A DNA stretch of 64,000 nucleotides from Nothophaeocryptopus gaeumannii (GCA_031771865.1 JASISA010000026.1:1488001-1552000), one strand, 5' to 3'. Counted from the stretch's first letter, positions 1-12,232 are shown. A program made the numbers and translations. Notes: generated from the letters alone by a model not told the origin.

Positions 1-1595
1 GTCCTCTCCCATCTCAGACCCCTAATAGCGTCCTCGGAGATCGACGGACGTGGCCGACAGCTCACACCGGCGAGAAGATGGCACATAAACGGAGCCTTTC
101 CAAGCTCACTCAATACTCAGCTTCTCCGTATGGTCCGGTCAAGAACAAGAGTCATATACTCACAGAATGCATGTCATTCTGTCTCGTCCACACTCGTTGA
201 TGGTTCACTCTTTGGTGCTTGCAATCGCTCGAGTGGATGGGACACCATTTTTGCTCTTTTGCCGTTTCTGAACTTCGCCTGGGTTCGAATCCGACGTTTC
301 ATGTGTTTTCTACATGCAGAATCGATGGCAGTGTGGTGTGTTTCCTCTTTGTTAGGAAGGTGGGGTGTTGTGATTGTATGGATGGCGTTTTTGCCAATGT
401 CTAAGGAAAAGTCGCAGGAGCGCTTCGCTGGTGTGCGATTTTTGAAGGCCTTGGAGGAACTGGGTCGAGTGAGAGGCACGCACGTGGGTGCTCGAAGGCG
501 GATGCTTGGAGGCAGACGCTCGAAGGGCGAATTTGACGATGGTGCAGAAGTCCTTACCATCAGCATCAACCAGATGAACTTCTCTCGCATATTCCCCGTA
601 GAGCCTAGAACCGCAAGCTCAGCTCTCATGAAAAGATTTGCAGGACTGCTGAGGTTTTGCAAAGCGTTGAAGGAATGACGCTGGGGAAGGACAGTTGACG
701 AGAGTGCTAAAAGACGAAGAGTTGCGTGTCCCGGTAAGTGGAGACGAGAACAGCGTACATTCCTGGTGGGACGCTGATTCCGGGATGGGCACTCTATCCT
801 ACACAAAGACCACCGAGACTTCATCCCAACCGTCGACCTTAGTCTTGTCATTGCGTCTTCGCCTTTCCTGATGGGCTTGCTCTTGAACTGGGACAGCGTT
901 GGATTCCATGACCGTCCAAGAATGGGCCGGGACCATGTTCGCCGCAAGGGTCGAGCTGAGCACTTCAGGTTCAGAACGCCTTATTACTGCCGGGCCGCGG
1001 GCGGCAAAGTCAGGAGTGACATCGACATGTGCCTCCATCGCCTGTGCCATCTGAGAATTACTAGACGGACCTGAAGCCGGTCGTCGTTGAAGAGGAGTAT
1101 GAGCCTGTAAAGAAGGATGCCTGCTAGTAGCTAAGTGTCAAAAATGAGGTAATGTTCTTCCAGACATTGGAAAGACCGGGATTCTTCGGTCCATGCTTGT
1201 GCTCTGCAAAAGCATCTACGACGGCGAGAATCTTCAATGTACTCACCATCCATTCCAGTGTTGATGATATTCACTAATCACAATCGACCAACATGTAAAA
1301 CAGCTGTGAGATTTGGGTAGAATTGCTTCCATTCCTTCTTTTCTAAATCCAACACTTTTCACCTCGACTCATGGTCCATGAGCTAGGTCTCACACCTGCT
1401 CATGTTGTCCCAAGGTCGAGACGGTCCCGTTGGCGAGGTACGTTATACTAGTAGAGGTAGCCAGGTCGTATCATCCGTCGAGGGCGAGTAAGTCACCGTA
1501 TCTCCCTCGTCGATGTGCTGGCCATATATCGGTGAGACGCACTTGGCCACCACGCTTCATTGGCATTAGATTAAAGTCTTCAACCTTCTAAGGGC
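1..1595. other. Left-end stretch without a supported gene
   Basis: I see no recognisable gene here. Several long open frames overlap on both strands (for example minus 947-174 and plus 130-678), but none has a known motif and they shadow each other. A short minus frame, 1050-799, starts with ATG and has more protein-like composition. It could be a small exon, but there is no second line of support. A GGTTCGAATCC string near 272-282 resembles a tRNA T-loop but has no matching stem or other arms. Confidence 0.5.
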
Positions 1596-2769
1596 TCATC
1601 CCTTGAAGTTCCTGAGTAGCCCCATGAGATACTTGAACGCGGCCACATCATGCTGAGCGTCCGCCAGCTCTTTGGCCCAGAACTGCACGACATGCTGGTC
1701 ATAGATTTTCTGGTCGCGCTCCCAGGGCTGAGCATCTCTTGTCGCTACGGCGAAATCGAACTGCCTCTGCTTTTCCGCACAAGCCTTGTCGAGATCTGGC
1801 TTCCAAGCTCTCTGGTATCGGTCCAGAAGGATGACCTTGGTCGTGTTCTTCTTCATCAGCGTATTGGGGTAATCTTTCAATCTCAGTTCTAGTTTGTCGT
1901 TGTGACACCACTGAATTGCTCGCTTGAAGATTTTGCATCCGCGTTTCTTGACTTCGTTGATGAATTCTTTACGCTCGAAGGAGCGAGATCTCTCGCCTGG
2001 AATGTTGACGCTGATCATCAGACGAGAGTCGACTTCCTCGAGGTCACCTACAGAAATTTAGCGTTGCTCGCTTGATCATCTCCTGAGTATACTGACTATC
2101 GGGGTCTACTAAGGCTGGGGGTGCCACTGAAACATCGCGCGGCTGCTCTGGAATTCTTCCCCTTCGATCTTCGACCGCCTGTTCTGGGCTTCGCGTGCGA
2201 ACCAGTGCTTCCTGGCGCTGCTCGTCCTCTTCGCGCAGAGCAGCGATGCGACCGGCTGCTCCAGTGTCTGCTCCCTGCCAGAGGCAGCCTGAACGAGCAC
2301 CGGGTTCTTCGTCGTCAACAGTAGAGACTCGAGCCCTTTTGCTAGGGCGCTCTGGCGAGACGTCTAGCCCCTGCTTCCCTGGCCGCGCCTCAGCCATAGG
2401 ACTCGCAGGAGTGTCAATCCGAGCTCGCGGGACACCATCGAGAAGAGATTGATGGCACTCATTCGCGGCCTCTTGCTGCAGCTGGCGCTGCTCTGTGGTC
2501 TCAATGACGGTGTCATTCTCTTCCAGACCGGGACGAAGAAATAGGTCTCCGCCAAGACGACGCTGATGAAGCTGATGGAGCTGATGACGGCGGTGAGCGC
2601 CCAAATTGAAGTCCAAACCAGCAGACGTTGGAACCTCTGAGACAAACAGGCCATCACCCTCGGGATCGAAAGCTTGAGTCGTCTCCCGACTGTGCTGGGA
2701 AACGATCTCGTCCCGGTCTTGTCCCAGAGGACGGCCGGAGTTGAGGCTTGGTCCGAGTGGGTGAGCCAT
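1596..2769 (-). CDS. Hypothetical protein, two exons, about 374 aa
   Basis: I do not recognise this protein. Two minus-strand frames join through a 49-bp intron (donor GTCAGT at 2096, acceptor TGTAG ending at 2048). Exon 1 is 2769-2097 and exon 2 is 2047-1596, and the phase (1) is consistent. Joining restores the acidic stretch SDLEEVDSRL just before the second frame, which supports the model. The first 220 residues are polar, Gln/Arg/Glu-rich and low in complexity, so probably disordered. The C-terminal 150 residues are rich in Lys, Trp and aromatic residues and look folded. No signal peptide or membrane segment is visible. It is probably a lineage-restricted gene. The donor is weak, so the exon boundary is the least certain part. 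Confidence 0.5.
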
Positions 2770-3781
2770 CGGGAGCGCTCCTAGGCTGTCAATAGCTGTG
2801 AAGTAGAAAGTCCAGAGAAGACCTGGTGGCTTCGCCTATATTCTGGGAAGTCCTCGCTTGCTCTTTTCCAAGGCATGCGAAGGCAAAGCCAGGATTTATG
2901 CCGGTGCTGTCTTGAGCGTCGACTTCTTTTGCTTTTGCCGACGAATGGGTTTGGTCACGGTCTTGCTGTTGGTGTCGTCTCAGGCGGCGCAAGAATCGCC
3001 TCGTATTATTGTGGTGGTGATGTTCTGAAAATGGTATTCTGCTTGCAGAGACTGGTAATAATAGTTCTTCGTGTCTGTGTCGCAAGTATTCGTTTCCGAG
3101 ATCAGTAAGTGGAAGAGACGAATTTATTCCTGTACTGTACAGATCAGTCAGTACGCCACGCCAATGTGAAAGTAGATGTATGTAGCATAAACAGCGACAT
3201 CGGCAACCAGTCAAATAGCTTCCCAGGACACAAAACAGACGGATATACCTTCGAGGAAGACCTACCGAGAGGTACGAATCGCCGAAGAAGGAAGCTTGGC
3301 TCCTCAACAACAGGCCAAGGTCCACCGCTGCTCCGTTCCAAGGAGCTCGAAGGCGCGGCTCAGAAGACGGTCAGTTGATGGCTTTGTGGCAGCTTGTGTA
3401 ATTATTGTTGCTACTCAAGATGCTATTGTGCTCGTATGCTCGTGTTTGTGTCGTCTTGTTGGTGGTTGAGGCAAGGAAGGTTCTATCGTTCGTTGGTCTT
3501 TTATGTCGCTTGGGTTTTCATGTTAATCATGAACGAGCAGCACATGCTTCCTAATCACGGGTCAAGACCTGAATTACGCCAGTCTCTTCACATGCATCAC
3601 TGCAGATGCTTACTACAGTCGTTTGTATCCTCAATTGTCATGTTCACTTAGGTCAGCCACCGATTTGAGCTCACGACTATAGTTCTTCACTCACAGGCCT
3701 CATTCGACACTCAGTCAACTCTTCGAATACGCCACTCATCCACCAAAAGCGATACCTACCACCCACTCAAACAGCTTCACA
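2770..3781. other. Intergenic, no supported gene
   Basis: About 1 kb between two divergently oriented genes. It contains only overlapping low-quality frames (such as minus 3325-2789 and plus 3109-3378) with no motif. It probably holds both 5' regulatory regions. Confidence 0.5.
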
Positions 3782-4970
3782 ATGGCCCCAAAACCCAAGA
3801 CCAAGACCTGCTCCGTCTGCACCTCAGCAGTCACCTCCTTCTCCTCTTCCCCAACCTCATGCTACACCTCCACCAAAGACCTCACCGGCAACACCCTCCA
3901 CCTCACCACCCAACCCCTCATCCAGCCCTCCCTCATCAAAAGCCTGCAGCGAATGCTGGGAACTCCACCTCAGCACCCAAATCACCTCCCAACCACCCTC
4001 CAACATCCGCTGCATGTTCTGTCCCTCCCTCCTCACCTCAACCGACATCAAACGCCTCAGCCACGCCGATACATATCATCAATATCAGAAACATCTCTTC
4101 GCGGCCTCCGGTTCCCGAAAATGCCAGAATCGATGCCAGGGCATTAACTCGGAATATCAACCTTTCAACCGCCAGACAGACGGTCGAATCTTCACATGCA
4201 ATCTCTGCTTGTTCTCCACTTGCGTCGACTGTGATCGTCCCGACCACTCCAACGAATCCTGCAACCAATATCAGAACCGTCAACACTTAGCACACGCCGC
4301 CGATGACACAGCATCCCTCCTCACCGCCAACCTCAAAACTTGTCCTTCATGCGCTATCCTCTTCTCATCCGAGAAATCCTGCGGCTACGTGCAATGCATC
4401 CAAGGCAACTCCCTCAGCAAACTCGGTATCACCGGCGGCTGCGGTCACCGTTTCTGCGGAAAGTGTCTGATCCCGTGGGCCGGTGAGAAGAGTGCATACC
4501 TTGGGGGGAAGACGCAGCATGCTGCAGACTGTAGGTATTTTCTTCGAGAGGTTGAAACGACGCATGGGTCGAAGAATCGACATGTAATGTCGTATGCTTG
4601 GGAATTGAGAGAATCGGTCAACCTAAAGGGCGATGGGTTGGATAAGGCGGAGAAGAAGGCGGCGTGGGAGCTGTATCGGGATGCTGAGTCGGAAGCGGGT
4701 AAGGTGGAGGTTCGGGAGATATGGGAGGCGTACAAGCAGGCGACGGGTGACGAAGAGAAGGCCAGGCTCAAGGCGGAGTGGGTGGCGTTCAAGGAGGATG
4801 AGAAGACGAAGCGGAAGTCGGCGGCCATCGAAGAAAAGGAGGTTAAGAAAGGGAGGGCGAAGGAGGCGAAGGGGGCGAAGGAGGCGAAGGAGGCGAAGGT
4901 CAAGCGGAAGAGGGCCGAGGAGGATGCTGTCGGTAGAGCCGTGAAGAGGACGAAGAGAGCTGGAGAGTGA
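3782..4970 (+). CDS. RBR (RING-IBR-RING) protein, copy 1; single frame break in RING1
   Basis: This is a RING-in-between-RING family member, a family whose active members are ubiquitin ligases that pass ubiquitin through a RING2 cysteine. The start ATG at 3782 opens with KTKTCSVC, the first RING1 pair. The rest of RING1 (CSECWELH, then CMFC) is in the next frame, which continues to the stop at 4970. The frames meet at an AAAA run (3938-3941) and are both open there; one extra A would explain the shift, as either a real lesion or an assembly error. IBR (CNLCLFSTCVDCD) and RING2 (TCPSC, EKSCGY with the putative catalytic Cys, CGHRFCGKCLIPW) follow. The last 110 residues are a Lys/Glu/Arg-rich charged tail with nuclear-signal-like clusters. 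Unlike most RBR copies here it has no intron. Confidence 0.7.
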
Positions 4971-5188
4971 GGAACATGTCGTTGTTGGAGAGTGCAGCAT
5001 CGAGAAGATATTTCATTCAATACGAGCCAATGCTGGCTGTCCTGTTGTCCGTCAGCACGGACAAGGTAATCAATTTACTGCTTCATTCATTCGTAAATCA
5101 ATCATGCCACCAGCGCCGTCGCTAAAACCAATCAAATATACATCACGAAGCTCCCCATCTAATATTGAGAGCCCTTCATCTCATGTCA

Positions 5189-6502
5189 TCATAGCATCGC
5201 CGGCGACTGCGCAGACGCCTCAGACCCGCCGTCCAGACCGATGGATATGGCTGCCGGTAAGTCAACCTTGGCCTCACGCGCTTGTGTCTCTGCCCAGGCG
5301 CGGGCTCTGACCAGCTGTCGGATCTTCGCTTCAGATCTTTGTCCTCTGCTCTCTAGTATCGCCTTGTTCACACTGTTTGCTACCTTCTCCCGCAGCCTCA
5401 GATCCAACAGCTCTTTGAATTCAGGCGCCATTTTCTCGGGCGAGAAGATCATGAGCGCCATGGTGCGTTCCAAGGCTTGCTGGTACTTGGGGTCGGTGGG
5501 TGCTCGTGGTGATAGCTGTTCAGTCGCGAACTCGAGGGCAGGACGGAAGTCGTCGCTCTTGATGTTGCCGCCGGGTTTATTCAGGATGTCTCGGATGATC
5601 TCGATTAGCTGGAGCTGGAGGAGGTTGAAGTGGAGGTGATGGTTTTCGTCGAGGATCTGTTCATAAACACATCAATGAGGTGCATACAAGACGGGTTCTC
5701 GTAAAGCAGTGAGGACATGTTGTCGAGATCATACTGAGGACTGAAGTGTAGTTTGTTTCTCATCAATACCCGGAGGTGATATGAGTGGTGCATGAAACAA
5801 TGACTAATCATTTCGAAGTTGGGGAGTAACAGCGGAGACACGTACTTCTGGATCAACCTCATTGATGAAGTCAATGGCCTCGTTCAGATTCCCGGCGTGG
5901 ATAGCATTCCGTATCCGCACTCGCTCACGGATGCCATCCATATCTGCAGGGCTTCCGATGTTGGTTTCTTGCGCAAACTTTTCAGCAGCGCCTGGATAGC
6001 CTTCGGACACGAGGTAGTCCATGATGACCCAATTGATGTCACTGCTCCGGAACGTGTTAGCTGCCACTCTCTCCTCCAAGCAGATACGCTTCTGCGTGCG
6101 CTGGGTTATCATGCGCTGGAGAGCAAGCAGAAAGTAAGGGAAGAGATGCACGCGCTTGCCCATGTCGATCAGAGATACAAATTAATTCTTCTCCGCAGTG
6201 TTGTCTAGGAGAGATTCCCAATTTGTGGTTAAACGCATCATGTGAGATGGGCAAGCGGGCGTGCTGGGGAGGTGCGTGGCTGGCCTACCTCTTGCTGGGC
6301 TTCATCTCCTCCACCTTCCTCTCGAATGAATGTGCGGGTCGCATCGTGGAAGTCACCGACGGCGTCGAGCTCTGTAAGCGGAAGTCAGCCAGATGCTCGA
6401 TCTTGTCGGCTGCGGATCAGGGTGTGTGAAGGCCGCGAGAGGACGCAGTGTGTCTCTCCGAAAATGAAAGGCAGCAGTTGGGGATGGAAGCAAACATACC
6501 AT
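5189..6502 (-). CDS. GID8: GID8/TWA1-like subunit of the GID/CTLH ubiquitin ligase
   Basis: A LisH-CTLH protein matching Gid8, a scaffold subunit of the GID (CTLH) E3 ligase, which in yeast degrades gluconeogenic enzymes after glucose returns. I reconstruct four exons. ATG 6502-6500 is followed at once by a GTATGT donor; then 6371-6289, 6041-5846 and 5656-5189. Joining gives FERKVEEMKPSK followed by SDINWVIMDYLVSEGYP (LisH), then RVRIRNAIHAGNL and LDENHHLHFNLLQLQLIEII (CTLH), then the C-terminal CRA region. All phases agree. Introns are 128, 247 and 189 bp, long for this window. The start at the end of exon 1 is inferred from the family; the upstream frame stays open, so a longer N-terminus is possible. 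It is divergent from the uridine kinase gene. Confidence 0.85.
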
Positions 6503-7117
6503 TTCTGGGCTCACGCTGCTGATGCTCTCATCTCTCACAGAGCTGGCTCTGCTACGGTGGTCCGTATCAGACCCTCTAGGCGTAGAGAGCCTGCAGGGCA
6601 GCGCGCCGTGTCCTCTCACAGATATGCGGCTACACTCCAGAGCGCAATGAGTCTTCGTGGATCCTGCGTAGGTAGCCTTGACGAATACGCCTCCAAGAGC
6701 TCACAGATCTCAGGCTAGGAGAGAGCGCAGCTAGCGGGTGCTCGGCCAGTGGCGTCTGCGGTGAGGGAAGGCGTGATGTTGGTGGGATTATTGAGATGTC
6801 GAAGGGAAAGAGGTCTCGTTGAAGAGGCATAGCGAAGGTTCCAGTTTTGCTGTGGGAAAGCTCGGAGCACCAGCGGGACGAAATTTCTGTCAAAAGTCCG
6901 AAAGTCGTGAATGCCGAGCAATGAAAGATACTTCCCTCCCACCACTTCTGCCCTCTAGATCGAGGTATCTCGCGTGCCATCCGATTTTCTCTCCGCCTGC
7001 CGTCCTCACTCAAACTTCGCTCCTTTCACTTTCACCTCACTTCCCATCATCCCAATGCCCTGCTAGGACAATGTGGACGATGGTGGTGTCAGCTCCGGTC
7101 CTCTCCATGCGTCTACG
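6503..7117. promoter_or_regulatory. Shared divergent promoter region of GID8 and uridine kinase
   Basis: About 600 bp between the GID8 and uridine kinase starts. Overlapping frames here (for example minus 7013-6630) carry no motif. It must contain both promoters; I see no strong known element. Confidence 0.4.
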
Positions 7118-8807
7118 ATGAGCCTTCCTTCCCTGGAGCTCCCTCTGGGCGCTTTTGCAGAAGTCGACCATCCAGTCGCGGACAAATTGACGCCTCGTGC
7201 TCATTACTCGCCGCCATGGGCAAACACGTCCATCATTGGAGTCGCTGGTAGCTCTGGCTCCGGCAAGACTTCACTGTCATTGGCCATCATCCGCCAGCTC
7301 AGTCTACCATGGGTCGTCATCCTCTCCATGGACAGCTTCTACAAGCCCTTGACCCCGGAACAGAGCGCCGCCGCATTCAGAAATGAGTACGACTTTGACG
7401 CCCCGGAGGCCATTGACTTTGACCTGCTGGTCGAGAAGCTGAGAGAGATCAAGCTTGGGTACGGAACTTGTATATCCGCCCATGCAATTTGACTGATAGT
7501 TTGTAGCAAGAAGGCAGACATCCCAGTCTACTCTTTTGAGAAGCATGCGCGGCTTGATAAGACAACGACGGTCTACTCGCCCCACGTGATCGTCCTTGAA
7601 GGCATCTTCGCACTCCATGACGAGCGTGTCATGGACCTGCTGGACCTCAAGATCTTCACAGAGGCAGACGCTGATCTCTGTCTTTCTCGTCGTCGTAAGT
7701 CAAGTATCATTGAGAAGCTGGCTTACAGCTAACTAACCTTGCAAGTCAGTCATCCGTGATGTACGCGAGCGCGGTCGAGACATCGAAGGCTGCATCAAGC
7801 AATGGTTCGGCTTCGTCAAGCCCAACTTCCACAAGTATGTGGAACCGCAGCGGAATGTCGCTGGTGAGTCCATGCCCCTTCCTAACAATCTTTTCATGAT
7901 GAACAACAATTTCAAAGCATAGTTCACCTGAACATCATTGAAGAAAAACAAATTACCATCTTTCATACTGTCTGATACGAAACCTCACGCCTTGCGCTCT
8001 CTCGGATTTTCGATTTGGAGACTTCCGCTGACTCCTTGAACAGACATCATCGTCCCGCGCGGCATCGAGAACAAGGTCGCCATCAGCATGGTGTCGGATA
8101 GGATCCACAAGACGCTCGAACAGAAATCGATGCAGCATCAGATGGAGCTCCAGCGCCTGGGCAAGGTCGCAGAAGACGCACCTCTGTCAACCCACGTTTT
8201 CATCGTGCAGCACACTAATCAAGTCAGAGGCATCAACACAATCCTGATGAATGCTACTCTGGAGCGGGAGGACTTCATCTTCTATTTCGATCGTCTGGCC
8301 GTCATGCTTGTGGAGCAAGTCTTCGCAGCAGGAGTCTGCTACAAGCAGCGCACGGTGGAAACACCTGTGCCCGGCGAGACATACAATGGCCTCGAGTTTG
8401 ATGGAGAAGTCTCAGCTGTTGCGATCTTGCGAGGTGGTGCATGCCTGGAGACTGGCCTGAAGCGCGTGCTTCCAGATTGTCGGACAGGTCGCATTCTAAT
8501 TCAGACCGACTATCGGACGGGTGAGCCTGAGCTGCACTACTACAAGCTGGCATCAGATATCGCAGATCACAAGCGTGTGCTGTTGCTTGACCCTCAAATG
8601 AGCAGCGGAGGCGCCGCTTTGATGGCTGTCAGAGTCCTACTGGATCACGGAGTCAAGGAGAGCCACATCATATTCGTCACGTACATGGCTGGGAAAAACG
8701 GTCTGAATAGGTTGACGAGCGTGTACCCCGAGATCAAGGTAGTGGTTTGTAGGATAGTAGGAGACATGGAGACGAGGTGGGTAGAGCAGCGATATTTGGG
8801 ATGTTGA
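7118..8807 (+). CDS. URK1: Uridine/cytidine kinase with C-terminal UPRTase-like domain
   Basis: Uridine kinase phosphorylates uridine and cytidine to UMP and CMP with GTP or ATP in the pyrimidine salvage pathway. Four exons: 7118-7458, 7507-7694, 7750-7863 and 8044-8807, with clean GTACGG/TAG, GTAAGT/CAG and GTGAGT/CAG junctions and consistent phases. The P-loop is GVAGSSGSGKTSL near residue 45. The kinase core continues through DSFYKPL, YDFDAPEAIDFD, VIVLEGIFAL and RDVRERGRDIEGCIKQW. The last 230 residues are a uracil phosphoribosyltransferase-like domain with ILRGGACLE, RILIQTDYRTGEPELHY and LLLDPQMSSGG. As in yeast Urk1 this domain is expected to be regulatory or vestigial; that is family knowledge. 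An in-frame ATG at 7073 could add 15 residues. The gene is intact. Confidence 0.92.
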
Positions 8808-8957
8808 GAACTGCTACTGCTCTTCAACGTTACAGAGCATTGGCTCAGCCCCACGGACCCATATGACCCACACAATTGACGAGGCCACGCGCAAGCCGAC
8901 TTACTCCAGACTCAAGACCGAGTTTATGAGGTATTGGCACTACTCTAAGACTACAAG

Positions 8958-10806
8958 ATGCCTTTGTCTTCGCGGAAGACCATTTACCGAGATCTTGATC
9001 GTCAAGGCAACGAGATCCGAGTCCTGTCACTTTTGCCTGGTGAGGGCAGTGAGTCGCTCAAATGCTCTTTGCGCTACATAACTTTCAAGTAGACAGGATG
9101 AGTTGGCCTACGAGATCATCTCATATTGTTGGGGAGATCCAAGTGAACGCATGAATCTGAAACTCGACGACTTCCGTCCCAGCAAGCTGCGTGTCAGCAT
9201 TGCGGCGCTTACGTAGGCAGCAAACCGCACGCACATTGTGGATTGATGCTATCTGTATTGATCAGCTCAACGAAAGCGACAGAGGTCACCAGGTCGCGAT
9301 CATGAGAAAGATTTACTTGCGGTCAACTGGCAATCTGATTTATCTTGGCGAGTCCAATGGCTCAGAGCATCCAGCTCTCGAGAGCATACAGATGCTCCAT
9401 CACTCAATGATGCGACAGAAAGTGAGCGCTGAACGTCTGCTGGGCTCAATGACTGGTCGTAACGGGCAGACAGTGCTCTCTCGTACACCGCTAAGAGGGC
9501 AGATCCACATCACGCCTCTGATCAAATTCTTCTCAGAAGAATGGTTCGGGTATGGTTTTTCTCTCAAGCTCAAGACCCGCACTGATGCCAGACAGTCGAC
9601 TATGGGTTATGCAAGAAGCCGTGCTCGCTTCATCCAATATTTGCTATTGCGGCGATCTTGAAGTCAATCTCCTGGACATGATTACAGCCGGCGCTTGGCT
9701 CCGATGCAAATCCCCATATCTACTGGTTGCTCTGTATGACACTCCAGGGGTCCGAGGAGCCAGCACGTTGCTGTATCTTCTCCAGCCACAGACACCAAAA
9801 TGGCCGACGGCTGTTGCCAAACTGGCCTCGCTGCTCGGCTTCTCTCGCCATTTGGAAGTATCGGATCCGAGAGACAGGGTATATGGGCTACTTGGCTTGT
9901 CTGACTTCAGCAACACTTTTTCCGATGATCTGCCGCCGGAGATCTACCCCTACTATAACAGGCCGGTAACACGTGTGCTACGTAACGCGACCTTACTGGC
10001 GCTGCATGAGCAGAAGCATGACTTGGATATCGTTCTTCGGTACATCTGTCACTGGTGAGACGATGAGCTTCTTGATTCACCCTCATGGGTACCGCGCTGG
10101 GACCGTGTGTTCCTACCTGCAGAAGATGCCACTGTCATGCCGATCGATTTTGCCGCTCACGGAGATGAAGGCGCCCAGATCCAGTCTTCTGAAGAAGGCG
10201 ACTTATTAAAGCTTACGGGAAAAAATCGTCTCCACCAGGGCCAGAACAGGTGCAGTCTTACTTTTCCAAGAGATGAATTCGTCTACTCAACCATGTTCAG
10301 CCGTTGAAGCTTGGTTGCGTCGAGCGAAAGGCCTGTTATCGCAATCATCATCATACGAGAAGACCGGAGCGCACTCGCTATCCCGCTGATGGCAGGCGCG
10401 AACTGCGACAAGCTGCCAGCCACCCAATCCGACTTGTGTGGCCTCGGCGTCTTCACATAGTACATGAATAGACACGGCACGCTCCCACCACAGCTGAACG
10501 AGATGCCCTCAGGAGATGCCCAGTCGAAAGTGTTGGCGAGCCGATACCAGCAAGCTTTTTCCGCCTCGAAGAATCGCCGTTTCCTCACGACTTCAAACGG
10601 CATGGTCGGCCTGGGTCTGAAACTCGCCAGAGAAAGGCGATCACGTCGCAGTCCTCTATGGTGCAGGCACGCCGTATCTTCTCCGACAACATGATGATCA
10701 CTACAAGGTCCTTGGACAGTGCTCTATTCAAGTGGTCATGGACGGCGAAGCTGTTCACAAGCAGAAAGAGCAAGGCCTTCCGGACGAGACCTTCACTATA
10801 CGATGA
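8958..10806 (+). pseudogene. HET-domain (heterokaryon incompatibility) pseudogene
   Basis: The full length of a HET-domain gene can be followed, but in pieces. HET genes act in fungal non-self recognition and regulated cell death. Visible in order: EIRVLSLLPGEG; a stop with frame change near 9090, then YEIISYCWGDP; another frame change near 9210, then RTLWIDAICIDQLNE. A normal intron (GTATGG...CAG, about 9551-9592) follows, then RLWVMQEAV and DPRDRVYGLLGL. An in-frame TGA at 10056 splits ICHW from the SWVPRWDR motif. RRFLTTSNGMVGLG and the tail GDHVAVLYGAGTPYLLR are again in different frames, ending at a stop at 10804-10806. At least five lesions make it a pseudogene; an unrecognised intron could explain one or two of them, not all. 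Confidence 0.85.
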
Positions 10807-11150
10807 GCACCACCAAATCAGCAAGAACATCGATTTACTGCAACGCTTCGTCACCAGCATATAAGCATCGTGCAAAGTCGAATCTATTGGCTGGCTTCAA
10901 GAAACAAGTATGATCGTCTTAGTAGCTTCACGCGCCTGAACTTCAAGCGGACGTGTAAGCTACAAATGTGCGCCTTTTCGTGATTTCCACGCACTGCAAT
11001 AATCTTCAACATTTCCATGTCGAACTGCTTACGCACACTTGCAGACCATCATCGCTCAACACCCCGCCTATTCGAAAACATTCCAGTCACTCGTCGACCT
11101 TCGTCTTCACGGGACATCACAGTCGCCAACAAAGCAAAACAGCTTTGAAC
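10807..11150. other. Intergenic, upstream of RBR copy 2
   Basis: About 340 bp between the HET pseudogene and the next RBR start. An open frame runs into the RBR gene from 10968, but its N-terminal 60 residues look like translated leader, so this is more likely promoter and 5' UTR. Confidence 0.4.
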
Positions 11151-12012
11151 ATGTCAATAATCCGAAGCCTCCTTTCTCACTGCAGAGGCGTGATCTTGCG
11201 GCCTTTCCGTCGACACTGTAGCACTTGCGAAAGGGACTTTCTCCGCCACAGATTTTTCAAACTACCAAAGGAAACCAGATGCAAGCATCGCAACGAGACA
11301 TGTCGAAACTGCTGGAACACCTGGCTGAGGTCTCAGATGAATGGCGGACGGGCCGCAGAAATCTCTTGTCTCGAGTGCAGTAATATCCTTAATCAGGGGG
11401 ATGTCAGAGCTTTGGCTTCGAAAGATATTTACGAAAGGTATGTTTGCTTTAATGACAGATGGGGGGATCGCCATATACTGACGGGGAAATACTATCTAGG
11501 TATCTGCATCTTTCACTTGTAGATGCTTTAAACCGTATCCCCGGCTTCCTCTGGTGTGCGGCGTCTGGATGCGATTCTGGCCAGATTCACGAAAATCGCA
11601 GGAGATGTCGACACATGACTTGCATTGCTTGCCAATTCGACCAATGTACCCGATGCAAGAGCCCTTGGCACAGCGGGCAGACTTGCGCCCAATACCAACA
11701 AGTCATCCAGACTGGAACAGACCCGAGTCCTGATCAAGCCTCGCGGCTGTTGTTGGAGAACACAACCCAACAATGCCTACGGTGTGAGAGGAGGATTGAG
11801 ATGACTGGGTAAGTTCGGGTAGTCATGTATGTATATTAGTATCGCTGACTTTTGTTATTCGCAGCGGATGTAATCACATGACGTGTAGATGTGGACACGA
11901 GTTCTGTTGGCTTTGTCTTATCCCTTGGGCTAGGATTGAACAGAATGGACCCAAGGCGCATCGCGCGGATTGCCATCTCTGGATCGGACGTGCGGACTCC
12001 GGCTCGCATTGA
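11151..12012 (+). CDS. RBR (RING-IBR-RING) protein, copy 2, intact
   Basis: Three exons: 11151-11437, 11500-11808 and 11865-12012. Junctions are GTATGT/CTAG and GTAAGT/GCAG, with phases matching. Residues are in RBR order. RING1 has CSTCERDF, CKHRNETCRNCW and ISCLECSNIL. The IBR region has GFLWCAASGCDSGQ, MTCIACQFDQCTRC and WHSGQTC. RING2 has CLRCERRIEMTGGCNHMTC, with the putative ubiquitin-accepting Cys in TGGC, then CGHEFCWLCLIPW. The first intron falls at the RING1-IBR junction (IYE|R) in phase 2, exactly as in copies 3, 4, 5 and 6. At about 247 residues it is little more than the RBR core. I chose ATG 11151 because upstream sequence looks untranslated. It is the only intact accessory gene in the decayed 8.9-15.1 kb island. 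Confidence 0.85.
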
Positions 12013-12232
12013 TGGCTGAGACCGGAGGAAGAGGCGAAGAAAAAGAGCGAGGCGTATGCCAAGACTTTCATATGCGGGTTCACTCATTCACGCAAGACCC
12101 CTTAGCATGACCACCATTCTCGCACCTCACTTGGTATTCCGAAAGCTCAGTCAAGCCGTGTCTGGGCCTGTTATAGCCTTGTAACCCAACAGGCGATCCT
12201 CGGTCCTCGTCCCATCATCGCCCATCAAACCA

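Noticed and set aside
262..295. tRNA T-loop-like string GGTTCGAATCC
   Set aside because: The stem around it does not pair and no D-arm, anticodon arm or acceptor stem can be placed at the right distances.
174..947. Long minus-strand open frame (257 codons) and overlapping plus frame 130-678
   Set aside because: Both strands are open over the same bases, there is no motif, and composition is biased to Arg/Ser/Leu. They look like chance frames in GC-rich DNA.
4445..5020. Long minus frames opposite the RBR copy 1 tail
   Set aside because: These are the complement of a Lys/Glu-rich coding tail; the Ser/Phe/Leu repeats are a shadow.
8863..9081. Plus frame 8863-9081 as the first exon of the HET gene
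   Set aside because: It would splice in phase to DELAYEIISYCWGD, but its own sequence lacks the EIRVLSLLPG motif, which lies in the neighbouring frame; the motif-bearing frame is the better ancestor.
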